From Rhizobium bangladeshense (lineage in GTDB: Bacteria > Pseudomonadota > Alphaproteobacteria > Rhizobiales > Rhizobiaceae): 64,000 bases of DNA. The position numbers were made by a program, and so were the translations under genes. Each line of letters starts with the position of its first letter. Position 1 is the first letter of the stretch. This document shows, piece after piece, positions 36,912 to 46,085 of this stretch. The stretch lies in assembly GCF_017357245.1 (NCBI RefSeq), contig NZ_CP071612.1:3475001-3539000 (forward strand), given 5' to 3'. Under the pieces are notes generated by a model. That model had not been told where the DNA came from and made no database searches. It was given only the letters and a program-made list of their open reading frames with translations.

Positions 36912-37930
36912 ACATGACAACGAAAACAAACCGGCCTGCCGGACTTGTGGCAATCGACCGCGAAATGGCCCGTCAGCACGCTGATGCGATCGCCTCCTAC
37001 GAAGCGGCAGGGCCGATGGCGGCAAGAGCAGCCGCTTCGCTGAAGAAGACCGGCCGGCTGCTCCTGATCGGTATGGGCGGCTCACATGCCGTCAACCGCG
37101 CCGTCGAACCGCTCTACCGTGGTCTCGGCATCGACGCGATAGCAATACCGCTGTCCGAGCAACTCGGACAGCCACTGCCGATCGCCGGCAGGACGATCTT
37201 CGTCACCTCGCAATCGGGCGAAAGCGCCGAGGTCGTGCGCTGGTTCAACGAGACCGGCGGCACGCCGGAGACTTTCGGCCTGACGCTTGAAGCCGGCTCC
37301 TTCCTTGCAAGAACCACCCCATCGCTTGTTGGCAGCGGCGGCACCGAGCTCGCCTTCGCAGCCACTCGCAGTCTGACGGTGACTCTTGCTTTGCATCTGG
37401 CAATCCTTACCGCCCTCGGCGAGGATCCCGCCGCAGCACTTGCAGTCCTTGACGGGCCCGAAGACCATGACATCGCCGCCGCGCTGGCCGCGCTCGAAAA
37501 CGTCGCGACGGTCGTGACTTCGGGCCGCCGTCTGCAGGGCATTGCCGAGGCCCTGGCCCTGGGATTGACCGAATTGTCGCGCCGCCCCTGCTTCTCGCTC
37601 GAAGGCGGTCAGCTGCGTCATGGGCCGATGGAGATGCTCGGACCGGAAATCGGCGTCGTTCTGTTCCGCGGTCTGGACGAAACTGCCGCCCTCGTAACGG
37701 CCATGGCGATCTCCGCCGTGGAGAGCGGCGCGCCCGTCATTCTGTTCGACGCATCTGGACTGTCGCCGGTCGCCGGCGCCGTGACGATCCGCTTTGCCCC
37801 GGCCACCGGTCTTGCCGTGATCTTCGCCATGCTGCCGGTCGCCCAGCAGCTGATGGTCGGCTTTGCCGAAGCCCGGGTGGACAATGCCGGAACGCCCGTT
37901 CGATCCACCAAGATCACACGGAGCGAATGA
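36908..37930 (+). CDS. SIS-domain sugar isomerase/deglycase (FrlB/AgaS-like)
   Basis: A 340-aa protein with two SIS (sugar isomerase) domains, about residues 35-170 and 195-330. Sugar-phosphate-binding motifs are GMGGSHAVNR, TSQSGESAEV and the second-domain phrase GGQLRHGPMEML. Members act on phosphosugars: glucosamine-6-P deaminase/isomerase types or FrlB-type fructosamine-6-P deglycase. It overlaps the permease by 4 bp and abuts the PfkB kinase gene. Kinase plus SIS plus ABC importer is the composition of fructosamine (frl) operons, so a deglycase is a reasonable guess. An AgaS-like amino-sugar isomerase is the main alternative. Confidence 0.85.
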   Translation: MNMTTKTNRPAGLVAIDREMARQHADAIASYEAAGPMAARAAASLKKTGRLLLIGMGGSHAVNRAVEPLYRGLGIDAIAIPLSEQLGQPLPIAGRTIFVTSQSGESAEVVRWFNETGGTPETFGLTLEAGSFLARTTPSLVGSGGTELAFAATRSLTVTLALHLAILTALGEDPAAALAVLDGPEDHDIAAALAALENVATVVTSGRRLQGIAEALALGLTELSRRPCFSLEGGQLRHGPMEMLGPEIGVVLFRGLDETAALVTAMAISAVESGAPVILFDASGLSPVAGAVTIRFAPATGLAVIFAMLPVAQQLMVGFAEARVDNAGTPVRSTKITRSE

Positions 37931-38860
37931 ATGCGGCCGCTTGCAGTCATCGGCAACGTCAATGTCGACCTGATCCTCGGACCGGCCGCCCCCTGGCCCA
38001 AGGCCGGGACGGAAATCATTGTCGATCATGACGAACTGAGGGTCGGCGGGTCGGCCGGCAACAGCGCGCTCACATGGCAGGCGCTCGGCATCGAATTCGA
38101 GATAGCCGCCAATATCGGCAGCGACCAGTTTGGCCGCTGGCTGGCCGAGGCCTTCGGCCGCCGTTCCGAGAAATGGCCGGTGCGTCCTGAACAAACGACC
38201 CTCTCCGTCGGCATCACCCACCCCGACGGTGAACGCACGTTCTTCACCACTCGAGGCCACCTGCCACGCTTCAGCCTCGCCGACGTCTTCGCCATCGTCG
38301 ACGGCGCACGGCTCCGAGGCGGCTATGCACTTCTCTGCGGCGGCTTCCTGACCGACGATCTGACCCGCCAGTACGATGCCTTCTTCGACTGGGCCGAGAG
38401 CCATGACATCACCGTCGCACTTGACACCGGCTGGCCGCTCGACGGCTGGACCGAGCAGAATTGCGCTGCGACACGCGCCTGGCTTTCCCGCAGCGGCATC
38501 GCGCTGCTCAACGAAGTCGAGTCGACGACGCTTGCCGGCGTCGCCGATCCGACCGAAGCCGCCCGGCACATCAGCTCGCATATGCCGGACGGTGCGATCG
38601 TCGTTGTCAAACGCGGCCCCGATGGCGCAATCGCAATCGGACCAGACGGGCAGCTGGTCTCGGTGGCAGCGCCCGTTGTCGCGGTCGTCGATACCATCGG
38701 CGCCGGCGATGTCTTCAATGCCGCCTTCCTCGCAGCGCTGGCAAAGGATGAGCCTTTGTTGTCTTGCCTGAGAGCGGGAACCGAAGTCGCCTCGCGCGCC
38801 ATCTCCACCATTCCCCGCAGCTATGGCGACCCGACCTCGCCTCAGGAACCACGGTCATGA
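37931..38860 (+). CDS. PfkB-family carbohydrate kinase
   Basis: Sugar kinase of 309 aa. N-terminal GNVNVDLILG and GGSAGNSA (about residues 5-14 and 39-46) bind the sugar. The C-terminal PfkB signature DTIGAGDVFNAAFL (about residues 255-268) holds the catalytic Asp and the anion hole. It should phosphorylate the imported sugar with ATP before the SIS enzyme acts. The start directly follows the SIS stop, and the stop overlaps the ATPase start (ATGA). The nearest functional models are FrlD-like, ribokinase-like or ketosugar kinases; sequence alone does not decide. Confidence 0.88.
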   Translation: MRPLAVIGNVNVDLILGPAAPWPKAGTEIIVDHDELRVGGSAGNSALTWQALGIEFEIAANIGSDQFGRWLAEAFGRRSEKWPVRPEQTTLSVGITHPDGERTFFTTRGHLPRFSLADVFAIVDGARLRGGYALLCGGFLTDDLTRQYDAFFDWAESHDITVALDTGWPLDGWTEQNCAATRAWLSRSGIALLNEVESTTLAGVADPTEAARHISSHMPDGAIVVVKRGPDGAIAIGPDGQLVSVAAPVVAVVDTIGAGDVFNAAFLAALAKDEPLLSCLRAGTEVASRAISTIPRSYGDPTSPQEPRS

Positions 38861-39936
38861 GCGCGCTCGATATCGAAAATATCCGCAAGACCTATGGCGA
38901 CGTCGAGACGCTGAAAGGCATCGATGTTTCCCTGGAAAGCGGCGAATTCCTCGTGCTGCTCGGTTCCTCCGGCTGCGGCAAGTCCACTCTCCTGAACATC
39001 ATCGCCGGCCTTGCCGAGGCAACGAGCGGTGACGTCAGAATCGGCGGCCGCTCGGTGCTTCGCGTGCATCCGAAGGACCGCGACATCGCAATGGTCTTTC
39101 AATCCTACGCGCTCTATCCCAACCTGACGGTGCATAGGAACATCGGCTTCGGCCTGGAAATGCGCAAAGTTCCGGCGCCGGAGCGCGACAAGGCCGTGCG
39201 CGATGCGGCAAAGCTCCTGCAGATCGAAAATCTGCTTGATCGCAAGCCGAGCCAGCTTTCCGGCGGCCAGCGGCAACGCGTCGCGATCGGCCGTGCGCTG
39301 GTGCGCAAGCCGGAGGTGTTCCTCTTCGACGAGCCGCTTTCCAATTTGGACGCCAAGCTGCGCATGGAAATGCGCACCGAAATCAAGCGGCTGCACCAGA
39401 TGCTGAAGACCACTGTGGTCTATGTCACCCATGACCAGATCGAGGCTATGACGCTGGCGAGCCGCATCGCCGTCATGCGCGACGGCCGTATCGAGCAGTT
39501 GGGCACGCCGGAAGAGATCTACAACAGTCCGGCGACGCTCTATGTCGCGACCTTCGTCGGCGCGCCGCCGATGAACCTGCTGAAAGCATCGGTCCAAGAC
39601 AATCGACTGGTGCTCCCGGATTCCGACGTCAGCCTGCCTCTTCCCGTCCGTTTCGGTAAGGCGGCAGCCAATGGTCGCGACCTCATCCTCGGCATCCGCC
39701 CCGAGGCCCTTCGCACGGCTGGATCCGGGCCGTCGCTCGAGGCAGGCGTGGAGGTTGCGGAGTTGACCGGCCCCGAGCTCGTCGTCACCGCCCTGGCGGG
39801 AAACCAACGGCTGACGGCCTGCCTGCCGCCGCGCACGCCGTTCCGAGACAGCGAAAAACTCACCCTCTTCTTCGACGAGGAGGCAATTCATCTCTTCGAT
39901 GCGCAAACCGGTATCAGTTGCCTCCGCGAGCAATAG
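38857..39936 (+). CDS. sugar ABC transporter ATPase (UgpC/MalK type)
   Basis: Energising subunit of 359 aa. Walker A is GSSGCGKST (about residues 36-44), the signature [16 protein letters not shown], Walker [14 protein letters not shown] and the switch VTHDQ. A C-terminal TOBE-like domain spans about 235-350. ATG 38857 (ATGA overlap with the kinase stop) is chosen; a frame from 38764 overlaps the kinase out of phase. It is the last gene of the operon and convergent with the GH16 gene, 21 bp away with no clear terminator hairpin. Confidence 0.92.
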   Translation: MSALDIENIRKTYGDVETLKGIDVSLESGEFLVLLGSSGCGKSTLLNIIAGLAEATSGDVRIGGRSVLRVHPKDRDIAMVFQSYALYPNLTVHRNIGFGLEMRKVPAPERDKAVRDAAKLLQIENLLDRKPSQLSGGQRQRVAIGRALVRKPEVFLFDEPLSNLDAKLRMEMRTEIKRLHQMLKTTVVYVTHDQIEAMTLASRIAVMRDGRIEQLGTPEEIYNSPATLYVATFVGAPPMNLLKASVQDNRLVLPDSDVSLPLPVRFGKAAANGRDLILGIRPEALRTAGSGPSLEAGVEVAELTGPELVVTALAGNQRLTACLPPRTPFRDSEKLTLFFDEEAIHLFDAQTGISCLREQ

Positions 39937-39957
39937 GTCGCTCAAACGGCCGCTCGT

Positions 39958-40785
39958 TCAATTCGCCGCGTCGGCCGGCTTCCGCTGGTAGACGTGAATA
40001 TAGTCGACGAGCAGGATGGAAGGGTTCGGCGTTTCATCGATTGGCCAGCCCGAGCCGAGCGCCAAGTTCACCAGCGGATAGAACGGCATATGGAACTCCT
40101 TCGGTGTGTCGAAACTCCACAGGTAGTGGCGATCCAGATAGAAGGTCGTCTTGTCGGCCTGGATATCGACGCCGTAGGTATGATACTCGCTGTTCAGAAT
40201 TCCATCCTGAACAGTCTTCCAGTAGCCGCCAGTAGAGTTTTGGCCTCCATGGGCCTGGCGCCAGATGTGAAAGCCCATGCTGAACTCGTAGGGCGCCCGG
40301 CCATAATATTCCAGCACGTCGATCTCGGCGGTGTATTTCGACCGGTCGAGTCCGATGAGCCAGAAGGCCGGCCACACACCCTTGCCCGGCGGCAGCTTCA
40401 TCCGCGCTTCGAAATAGCCGAATTGCTGAGAGAAACCTTCGCCTTTCGGATTGACCGCCGAGAGCAGGCCTGAACGCCATGTTCCATCCTCGCCCTTCCG
40501 CGCTTCGATCTTCAGGATTCCCTGATCTGTCGTAAACGGAAATCCGGGCGCCGGATCCGTGAAACGGGCGTCGCCGAAATCGCCGTTCCAGGGCGTGTGA
40601 GCGATCCAGCGGGAACGTCTCTCTCCCCACGCCGAGACATCGAGGCTGTCGAAATTCTCCTCGAACGTCAGCTGATAGGCGTTCATGTTGATCGGTTCCT
40701 GGGCGACGCTAGGCTGGCTCGGCAACGCCCCCAGTCCGAGAACAACGAGCAAACCCAGACTCTTAGAAGATATGCCGTAACGCAT
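39958..40785 (-). CDS. secreted GH16 endo-beta-glycanase (ExoK-like)
   Basis: Glycoside hydrolase family 16 enzyme of 275 aa with a signal peptide (about 1-28, ending SVAQ). The catalytic signature EIDVLE is at residues 154-159 with both glutamates intact; substrate-cleft residues follow in FHIWRQAHGG and YHTYGVDI. Rhizobial homologues (ExoK, ExsH) cleave nascent exopolysaccharide and set its length. Start 40785 is fixed by GGAGGAG directly upstream; a frame to 40971 overlaps the flippase gene. It is last in the leftward branch of the polysaccharide locus, so its likely target is the polymer made here. Confidence 0.9.
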   Translation of the reverse strand: MRYGISSKSLGLLVVLGLGALPSQPSVAQEPINMNAYQLTFEENFDSLDVSAWGERRSRWIAHTPWNGDFGDARFTDPAPGFPFTTDQGILKIEARKGEDGTWRSGLLSAVNPKGEGFSQQFGYFEARMKLPPGKGVWPAFWLIGLDRSKYTAEIDVLEYYGRAPYEFSMGFHIWRQAHGGQNSTGGYWKTVQDGILNSEYHTYGVDIQADKTTFYLDRHYLWSFDTPKEFHMPFYPLVNLALGSGWPIDETPNPSILLVDYIHVYQRKPADAAN

Positions 40786-40835
40786 TGCGCTCCTCCAAAA
40801 CCGCCAAAACAATCGCTGGACTACACGGGTCTTTC

Positions 40836-42317
40836 TCATGAAATGACAACTCTGTTGCGTCGCGGCATGAGCCTGTGAACAACGATGGTCTCGATGCCGT
40901 CGGGCCTTCCCAGAATCTGCCATAACAACAGCGCGAAGACCCAGAAGATTGTCGCTGCCGCCGCGCCGCAAAGCGCTAGGCTGACGATCAGGCTAAAGCC
41001 GGCAGGCATGGTGGCGAGATTCGGCTCCATCCAGAGCAGGAAAGCGATCATCGGCAGGCTCGCGGCCAGAGGCCTGCCAAATGAATTCAGCTGCGCGGCA
41101 AAACTCGCCCCGATCAACCGCTTGGTGATGACGAGCGAGGCGGCATAAGCGACGAGAACCGCCACCACACGCGCGCCGAGCGCACCCGCCACCTGAAAAT
41201 AGACGATGCCGAGGATGGTGACCGGGACTCTGACCGCGAACTCGGCAAACATCCGCAAGGCGAGGGAACGAGTATTGTCCATGACCATAGCCAATGCTGG
41301 CACTATGTTCGTCGGCAGACCGAGCAGGCTCACCATGCACAGCCATTGCAAAATTGGCGCGGCGGATGCCCATTTCTCGCCGACGAGGATACGCACCGTC
41401 GGCTCAGCCAGAAAGGCAAGCGCAATGAGAATGGGCGCCGCGACGAAGGTGATTGCACTCGTTGCCTTCAAATAGGCGGCAACCAGGTTGCGACGATCTT
41501 CGACAGTGGAGAACGCCGCCATCAGCGGGCGCAGCAACGGCCCCACAAAGGTCTGATAGGGAATGCCGGCGATATTGTCGGCGACGCTGAAGGCGCCAAA
41601 CGTCGACAGCCCGGCAAAACGCGGCAAAAGCAGCCGGTCCAGCTGCCAATTAATTGCGCTCAGCACCTGAGACACCGTATTCCAGCTGATCATATCCTGA
41701 AAACGCTTCCATTCTGACAGGCAGAATTTCGGCTGCATCGGCGCAAGGACATAGGAGGTGATCATCGCCGCAGTCGGGCCGGCGACGGCCCCCACCGCAA
41801 GCCCCCAATAGCTCCCCGTCGCCACGGCAACACCTGCCCCGAACAGCAGGGTCGATCCCTTGGTGATGAGGTCGAGCGCGAACTCGCGTCTGAAATCGAA
41901 ACGCTGCATGAAAATCACCATGCGCGGACTGATCATGCCGCGCATGGCCGGCGCGATTGAAAGTACGGCGACAAGCGCAAAAAGCCGGGAATCGTCGTAA
42001 ATCACGGCCATCGGCCAGGAAATGATCATCATCAGCAGGCTGATGGCCAACCCTCTCAGCAGGCTGAGCGTGAAAGCCGTCGCAAACATCTCCTCCGAAG
42101 GCGATGGTTGGCGCATAAGCGCCTGTGTCAACGGCAGATCCAGGATCGACTCGATGATGACCAGAACCGACGTCGCAATGGCGACCAATCCGAAATCCGC
42201 AGGACTCAACAATCTTGCCAGGACGAGCAGACTGACGAAATCAAGCAGCCGCGCGAGGAATTTTCCGCTGATCGTCCAGATGCTCGCCATTGCCGTCCTC
42301 TGAGATAGGCTTGACAT
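40836..42317 (-). CDS. Wzx-type polysaccharide flippase
   Basis: A 493-aa membrane protein of the polysaccharide transporter family with about 12-14 helices. N-terminal WTISGKFLARLLDFVSLLVL and LLSPADFGLVAIA are typical of WzxC/ExoT-like flippases. It should move undecaprenyl-linked repeat units across the inner membrane for polymerisation by the Wzy-like protein. Two starts are plausible: ATG 42317 (GAGGAAT upstream) or ATG 42290 (AGAGGA upstream, MASIWTIS). It lies 50 bp before the GH16 gene and 75 bp after the GT4 gene. Confidence 0.9.
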   Translation of the reverse strand: MSSLSQRTAMASIWTISGKFLARLLDFVSLLVLARLLSPADFGLVAIATSVLVIIESILDLPLTQALMRQPSPSEEMFATAFTLSLLRGLAISLLMMIISWPMAVIYDDSRLFALVAVLSIAPAMRGMISPRMVIFMQRFDFRREFALDLITKGSTLLFGAGVAVATGSYWGLAVGAVAGPTAAMITSYVLAPMQPKFCLSEWKRFQDMISWNTVSQVLSAINWQLDRLLLPRFAGLSTFGAFSVADNIAGIPYQTFVGPLLRPLMAAFSTVEDRRNLVAAYLKATSAITFVAAPILIALAFLAEPTVRILVGEKWASAAPILQWLCMVSLLGLPTNIVPALAMVMDNTRSLALRMFAEFAVRVPVTILGIVYFQVAGALGARVVAVLVAYAASLVITKRLIGASFAAQLNSFGRPLAASLPMIAFLLWMEPNLATMPAGFSLIVSLALCGAAAATIFWVFALLLWQILGRPDGIETIVVHRLMPRRNRVVIS

Positions 42318-42392
42318 GATCTGTCTATTCCTCGTCGGCAGCTTGAGACGGTTTCGATCGCGGCAGCAAGACAGGCAGCTCCAGTTTTTGTT

Positions 42393-43637
42393 TTAGACCG
42401 GTCGTCTATTGAAGCCATCGACTGATCGATCGGCATGGGTGGAGAGCTGTTGCTCGACGAGTCCGGCCATCCGGTCGCGAAAGACGGCGGAGGAAAACTT
42501 CAGCGAATGCGCGCGGATCGCATGCGGATCGATATCGTCCTCCACCTCTTCGAAAGCCGCCATGGTTTCCAGCAGGGCTTCGGTGGTTTGCTCAGCGAAG
42601 CGAAAACCGACCTGCGGCGAAGAAACGGTTTCCCTGGCGCCGCCGGCGTCGAAAGCGAGGACCGGCCGCCCTGATGCCATGGCTTCTACCGGCAGGATGC
42701 CGAAATCTTCCGTGCCTGGAAACAGCAGGGCGCGGCATCGCGAGAGGTGGTCCCGCAGAACATTGAACGGCTGGTGGCCGAGGAATTGCACGGTCGGTCC
42801 AGCGATCGATTTCAGATAGGGCAATTGTTCTCCCTCTCCGATTACGACAAGCTTACGCCCGGCCTCGGTGCAGGCGCGAACGGCGATATCCGGCCGCTTG
42901 TAGGCCGTCAGCTGGCCGGCATAGAGATAGAATTCGCCTTTCCCCTTCCCAACCGAAAAATCGTCGGTGGCAACCGGCGGGTGGATGACGATGGAGTCCC
43001 GATCGTAGAAGCGGCGAATGCGGTTTGCCACATAATCGGAATTGGCGACGAATACGTCGACACGGGAAGACGTCGTCACATCCCAGGCACGCAGCATCGG
43101 CGCGGTGATCGACATTAGAGCACGCCCCACCCATGGCAGGCCATGGCGATAGACGTGAAACTGATCCCAGATGTAGCGCATCGGCGAATGGCAGTAACAG
43201 ACATGGAGAGCGTCGGCGCGGGTAATGATGCCCTTTGCAGGCCCGGATTCGCTCGACAAAACGAGATCGTAGTCCTGTAGATCGAATTGCTCGAGCGCGA
43301 AGGGCATCAGCGGCAGCATTTTGGTGTAATGCCGCTGCGCGCCGGGTATCTTCTGCAGAAAGGACGTACGGATGTTCCGCGTTTTTAGAAAATCGCTGAT
43401 GCGATCCCGATTGCAGACGAGGGTGAAGATGTCGGCCTGCGGAAACATGCGGCACAATTCTTCAACGACCTTTTCGCCGCCGCGCATTGAGACGAGCCAG
43501 TAATGCACGATCGCGACGCGCAGTTGCCTGGTTTCCTTGACGCTTCCCGCCTCGGCCGCGCGTCTTTTCGCCATCACGGGCGCATCGCCGAGAAATGCCC
43601 TTGCGTCGGAAAGAGAGGTTGTTGCTTTAAAGGTCAA
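42393..43637 (-). CDS. GT4-family glycosyltransferase
   Basis: Cytoplasmic glycosyltransferase of 414 aa with a GT-B fold. The N-terminal domain opens VAIVHYWLVSMRGGEKVVEEL. The C-terminal nucleotide-sugar domain holds YAGQLTAYKRPDIAVRAC and the EX7E-like region FPGTEDFGILPVEAMASGRPVLA. It should add one sugar to the lipid-linked repeat unit. The start is a TTG at 43637 with AAGGAG 7 bases upstream; an ATG at 43574 is internal, and frames farther upstream overlap the previous gene. It lies 31 bp after the neighbouring GT4 gene. Confidence 0.88.
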   Translation of the reverse strand: MTFKATTSLSDARAFLGDAPVMAKRRAAEAGSVKETRQLRVAIVHYWLVSMRGGEKVVEELCRMFPQADIFTLVCNRDRISDFLKTRNIRTSFLQKIPGAQRHYTKMLPLMPFALEQFDLQDYDLVLSSESGPAKGIITRADALHVCYCHSPMRYIWDQFHVYRHGLPWVGRALMSITAPMLRAWDVTTSSRVDVFVANSDYVANRIRRFYDRDSIVIHPPVATDDFSVGKGKGEFYLYAGQLTAYKRPDIAVRACTEAGRKLVVIGEGEQLPYLKSIAGPTVQFLGHQPFNVLRDHLSRCRALLFPGTEDFGILPVEAMASGRPVLAFDAGGARETVSSPQVGFRFAEQTTEALLETMAAFEEVEDDIDPHAIRAHSLKFSSAVFRDRMAGLVEQQLSTHADRSVDGFNRRPV

Positions 43638-43668
43638 CGGAATACTCCTTGTGTCGCCACACCGTCTG

Positions 43669-44979
43669 TCAGCTCGGAACCGCATTCGTCGAAAGCAGGC
43701 TGCAATATTCGGCAAGGAGCGCGTCGCGCCATTCCTCATGCGTCGAGGCGAGATCAGGCGACATCAGGAAGGCCCGCTCGCTCATGGCGCGGATCTCGTG
43801 CCTCGGCATTTGGCTCAATCGCGTCAATGTGTCGGCAAAGGCGGTTTCATCAGCCGTGTCGCACGCAAACGCCATGCCGGCCTGCTCCATTTCTTCGGCA
43901 AGAAAGGCGCTGCGCGACATGATGACGGGCAGGCCGCTCATGGCTGCTTCGATCGCCACGAGGCCGAATGGCTCGGGATAACGCGAGGGCATCAATAGGG
44001 CGCGCGCATTGCGGATGGTGGTGCCGATCTCCGCATGCGACTGCCAGCCGACGGCCCTGACGTGATCGCCGGACGCCGCGACCAAGGGCATCAGCGGGCC
44101 GTCCCCGATCACGCAGAGCCTGGCGCCGGCTCTGCGTGTGGCGGCCACGGCGTCCTCCACGCCCTTTTCCTCGTCGAGCCGTCCGATGAAGACGAACTCA
44201 TCATTCGCCTCCGCCTCAATGCGTTGTGTCGACAAAGGGGCAACGGGATTGCGGATCGTCGTCAGTCGATCGGGCCGATAGCCGGCGCCTACGAGAAAGC
44301 CGGCCATCTTCTCATGCAGCAGGATTATCCGGCCGAAATCCGCTTCAGCCCTGAGTAGCCGGAGGACATTCGAGCCGCGGGCGACTCGCCACAATTTGTG
44401 CGAATAACTTCTCTTGTCGCAGGCCGTCGCAATGCAGCCCGCACCGAGGGGACGCCGAAGGCAGATCTCTTGCGCCTGGTAATCGAAAAAGGCGCCGTTG
44501 GGACAGGCGGAGAAAAAGTCATGCGCGTGGACCACGCATCGTCCCGCGACCGGAGCCAGTGCCCTGAAAAGCGCGGGAGAAAGGATCTGATGCCAACCAT
44601 GCACGTGATAGACGGTATTCGCTGTATCCTTTGCGGCAATCCAGTTCGCGACCATACGGGCGGCCGCACCATTGTGAATCCCGGTCACGAAGGCCTTCGC
44701 ACGCTCGGCGCTAAGCAGGTCGCGGCTGTTCAATCCGATCATGGTGACCCCGAGAGCAGCAAGCTCCGCATTGGCGGCATCATCCCCACAAATGTAGGTC
44801 ACGGGAAGATTCAGGCCGCGGAAAAGCTTGGCCGACAGCACCGCGAGCCCCGTCGCCCCGCCCCTCGCTACAGAATAGTCGTCGATGACGACTACGCGAT
44901 CGATCCTCTTCGAACCGTGGCCGGGAAAGCGGCTGACGATGGAGGCGGGTCGCAGGGCGTGGGGAAGCGGCAAGTGCAT
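43669..44979 (-). CDS. GT4-family glycosyltransferase
   Basis: Glycosyltransferase of 436 aa, GT-B fold. The N-terminal domain contains VVVIDDYSVARGGATGLAVL and VVHAHDFFSACPNG. The C-terminal domain carries FVFIGRLDEEKGVEDAV and SRYPEPFGLVAIEAAMSGLP (donor-site glutamates). It should act in repeat-unit assembly. Start: ATG 44979, overlapping the stop of the Crp/Fnr gene by one base, so the regulator and this transferase are translated from one message. Confidence 0.88.
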   Translation of the reverse strand: MHLPLPHALRPASIVSRFPGHGSKRIDRVVVIDDYSVARGGATGLAVLSAKLFRGLNLPVTYICGDDAANAELAALGVTMIGLNSRDLLSAERAKAFVTGIHNGAAARMVANWIAAKDTANTVYHVHGWHQILSPALFRALAPVAGRCVVHAHDFFSACPNGAFFDYQAQEICLRRPLGAGCIATACDKRSYSHKLWRVARGSNVLRLLRAEADFGRIILLHEKMAGFLVGAGYRPDRLTTIRNPVAPLSTQRIEAEANDEFVFIGRLDEEKGVEDAVAATRRAGARLCVIGDGPLMPLVAASGDHVRAVGWQSHAEIGTTIRNARALLMPSRYPEPFGLVAIEAAMSGLPVIMSRSAFLAEEMEQAGMAFACDTADETAFADTLTRLSQMPRHEIRAMSERAFLMSPDLASTHEEWRDALLAEYCSLLSTNAVPS

Positions 44980-45716
44980 CACTTCACCGAAAAGGCGCCA
45001 TTCGCACAGGCCTCGAGCGCCTTGCGGTTAAGAATTCGGATCTTACCCTGCCCTCCGTCGATAATCTTGAATTCCCGCAGACGCCGCAGGCACTGATTGA
45101 CCTTCTCGCGGGACGCCGGCAGCGTTGCGGCCAGATCATTTTGCGAGATAATCAGCTCGTTGCCGCTGTTTGCGGCATCCTTTCCGTAAACCGCCGCGAG
45201 TCGCAGCAGCGTGCTCGCCAGTCTTGCCTGCAGGCTCGACGCCGCATTGGCGATAATCCTGTGTTCAAGCTCCGAAATACGCGCCAGGGCCCTCGAGAAC
45301 ACTTTTTCGCGGAAACACGGATCGCTGGCATACATGTCGCGCAGCAGCCGGCCCTCGAAAAAATGCAGCTCGCAATTGGAAGCGGCACGGTACTCGAGGT
45401 TCATTGTCTGCCGGCGCAAGACTTCAAGCTCGCCGATCAGGCCTGATTTCGGGATAATTTCAACGATGAATTCCCTGCCGTCGGGCAGCATCGTACTTGC
45501 ACTGACCAACCCCGAATGCACGCGAGCGAACATATCGACGAGGACGCCGGCCCCGGCAATGATCTCACCACGACGGAAACGCCGTACGCTCGAGCGGCAG
45601 GAAAGAAATTCATCATCGATGACGATACGACTGTTGAGGTGAATGCCGCCGTTAGCCGAGATCGCGGCCTTGCTGATGCCGACCCTGCGATCTGAGGCGT
45701 GCGTGATCCCGTCCAT
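44979..45716 (-). CDS. Crp/Fnr-family transcriptional regulator
   Basis: A 245-aa regulator with a cyclic-nucleotide-binding-like beta roll (about 35-150) and a Crp-type winged helix (about 165-235, recognition helix near TLPASREKVNQCLRRLREF). It has no Fnr-type cysteine set near the N-terminus, so an iron-sulfur cluster is unlikely; the ligand is unknown. The start has AGGAG upstream. It is first in the leftward branch of the polysaccharide locus and faces the rightward branch across an AT-rich promoter region, so it probably controls one or both branches. Confidence 0.9.
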   Translation of the reverse strand: MDGITHASDRRVGISKAAISANGGIHLNSRIVIDDEFLSCRSSVRRFRRGEIIAGAGVLVDMFARVHSGLVSASTMLPDGREFIVEIIPKSGLIGELEVLRRQTMNLEYRAASNCELHFFEGRLLRDMYASDPCFREKVFSRALARISELEHRIIANAASSLQARLASTLLRLAAVYGKDAANSGNELIISQNDLAATLPASREKVNQCLRRLREFKIIDGGQGKIRILNRKALEACANGAFSVK

Positions 45717-45755
45717 GCAATTTCACTCCTAGTACTAGAATGCTGCACCGCGTCA

Positions 45756-45782
45756 TTTATATTGGATTAATACGTTAGTCAA
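45756..45782 (-). promoter_or_regulatory. candidate promoter of the Crp/Fnr gene
   Basis: On the minus strand TTGACT (45777-45782) and TATAAA (45756-45761) are near-consensus hexamers 15 bp apart, about 40 bp before the start codon. The spacer is shorter than the usual 16-18 bp, which lowers certainty. A small palindrome CTAGTACTAG lies at 45729-45738 between promoter and start. Confidence 0.45.
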
Positions 45783-45971
45783 ATAACATCAGCGCATGAT
45801 AACAGAAAATTCAAGTTTACTTCGGTGTCGCATTAAAAACTAACTCGTCTAGTAAAATCAAACTCTCTAATATATCTTGGAATTCCTCGCAGTAGCTCCG
45901 ATATGTGCTTATATAAAAGACTTAATGAATGAGAAATCATCATAATTAGAGATGAAAACATCAAAATTACG

Positions 45972-46085
45972 ATGGATTCTGCTCAAGATGATCATTCGAA
46001 GCAGCTTATATATCCGCTTAAAAGAATTGATGACGCATTGCTATATCTGGAAATCTCTAGCCATCTTCGTAGCATAAAGAATTAA
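45972..46085 (+). CDS. possible 37-aa small protein
   Basis: From ATG 45972 a 37-codon frame encodes a peptide beginning MDSAQDDHSKQLIYPLKRID and ending SIKN. It looks mildly protein-like (amphipathic C-terminal half) but has no ribosome site. An overlapping 41-codon frame from ATG 45952 (MKTSKLRWILLKMII) is basic and hydrophobic, with only a weak TAGAG upstream. At most one is real; both may be chance frames in a promoter region. Positioned upstream of the initiating transferase, a translated leader is conceivable. Confidence 0.2.
   Translation: MDSAQDDHSKQLIYPLKRIDDALLYLEISSHLRSIKN

Noticed and set aside
42393..43739. Start of the GT4 gene at 43739 or 43574
   Set aside because: 43739 lies within the neighbouring gene; 43574 has no ribosome site; TTG 43637 has AAGGAG at the right distance.
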